A stretch of 12,647 nt of DNA from Planctomycetota bacterium. GTDB lineage: Bacteria > Planctomycetota > Phycisphaerae > Sedimentisphaerales > Anaerohalosphaeraceae. Made by a program: the position numbers and the translations under genes. The DNA lies in the NCBI GenBank assembly GCA_030637065.1, contig DAOVVQ010000088.1, positions 1-12,647 on the forward strand, written 5' to 3'. Positions 12,472 through 12,647 of this stretch are shown here, in pieces (the first letter of the stretch is position 1; the number at the start of each line of letters is the position of its first letter). The notes below the pieces were generated by a model that worked only from the letters and a program-made list of their open reading frames with translations, was not told the origin of the DNA and made no database searches.

Positions 12472-12647
12472 ATGTTAGGACTGGGCAAGCGTGCAATTCA
12501 GTTAGACTCCCGTTTTCCGGCGACACTGGAAAACATCGACATAGCCTGCACACAGCTTGTGGGCCTGCTGGCCACAGACGACCTCGAGCACGTCTCATTC
12601 GAGGTGCTGCTCTTAGCGAGAGAGGTCCTCTCCAACGCCGTCAAGCA
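12472..12647 (+). CDS. RsbW-like anti-sigma-factor serine kinase (HATPase), cut by the window edge
   Basis: The first 58 codons of a gene that runs off the right edge. The segment DSRFPATLENIDIACTQLV resembles the entry strand and helix of RsbW/SpoIIAB-type GHKL ATPases. LLLAREVLSNAVK (E51, N55) is the N-box that binds Mg-ATP, with the expected HG just beyond the edge. Such kinases phosphorylate a STAS antagonist and bind a sigma factor. GGAGG (12460-12464) stands 7 bases before the ATG and overlaps the end of the phosphatase gene, so the two are co-translated. Pairing with a SpoIIE-type phosphatase in one operon supports a partner-switching circuit. The output sigma factor is not in the window. 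Confidence 0.82.
   Translation, partial: MLGLGKRAIQLDSRFPATLENIDIACTQLVGLLATDDLEHVSFEVLLLAREVLSNAVK

Overview
The window looks like chromosomal DNA of a Gram-negative bacterium. It carries lipopolysaccharide core genes, a twin-arginine (Tat) signal protein, and a response regulator fused to an RsbU/SpoIIE-type phosphatase. The style of the GT9 and GT4 glycosyltransferases, the uncharacterised Tat-signal TIM-barrel-like protein and the hairpin-rich intergenic repeats together suggest Planctomycetota (Phycisphaerae-like). That placement is inference from recognition, not from a search. Most of the DNA is GC-rich, roughly 55-62%, but three AT-rich patches of about 32-35% GC interrupt it.

Layout: (1) Bases 1-4240 form a left-to-right envelope cluster: a small membrane protein or the tail of one, a heptosyltransferase (WaaF-like), a WaaP/InaA-type sugar kinase, a WaaG-like GT4 glycosyltransferase and the phospholipid acyltransferase PlsY. 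Several of these genes overlap by 4 bases. Between the kinase and the GT4 gene lies a 328-base gap. It holds two copies of a composite hairpin repeat, a 7-base tandem array and a promoter so close to the GT4 ATG that the message would be nearly leaderless. (2) Bases 4241-5345 are an AT-rich island with a zinc-ribbon/transmembrane/coiled-coil protein and a small HNH nuclease. (3) gatB lies on the minus strand at 5406-6872 and has an internal AT-rich stretch. (4) The gatB/Tat-gene divergent spacer (6873-7198) carries two opposed promoters and a third copy of the composite repeat. (5) A Tat-exported protein of unknown function is followed by an AT-rich methyltransferase gene. (6) A minus-strand GT-C-type polytopic glycosyltransferase has a very good promoter. 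(7) A repeat-bearing spacer precedes a response regulator/PP2C phosphatase and the start of an RsbW-like anti-sigma kinase, which together form a partner-switching module cut by the right edge.

The envelope genes plausibly cooperate: GT9, kinase and GT4 build and phosphorylate the LPS core, PlsY feeds membrane lipid, and the distant GT-C enzyme may decorate a surface glycan from a polyprenyl donor. I see no complete new defence system. The most unusual material is the family of modular multi-stem intergenic repeats, followed by the base-composition mosaic inside gatB and the unexplained genes in the AT-rich islands.
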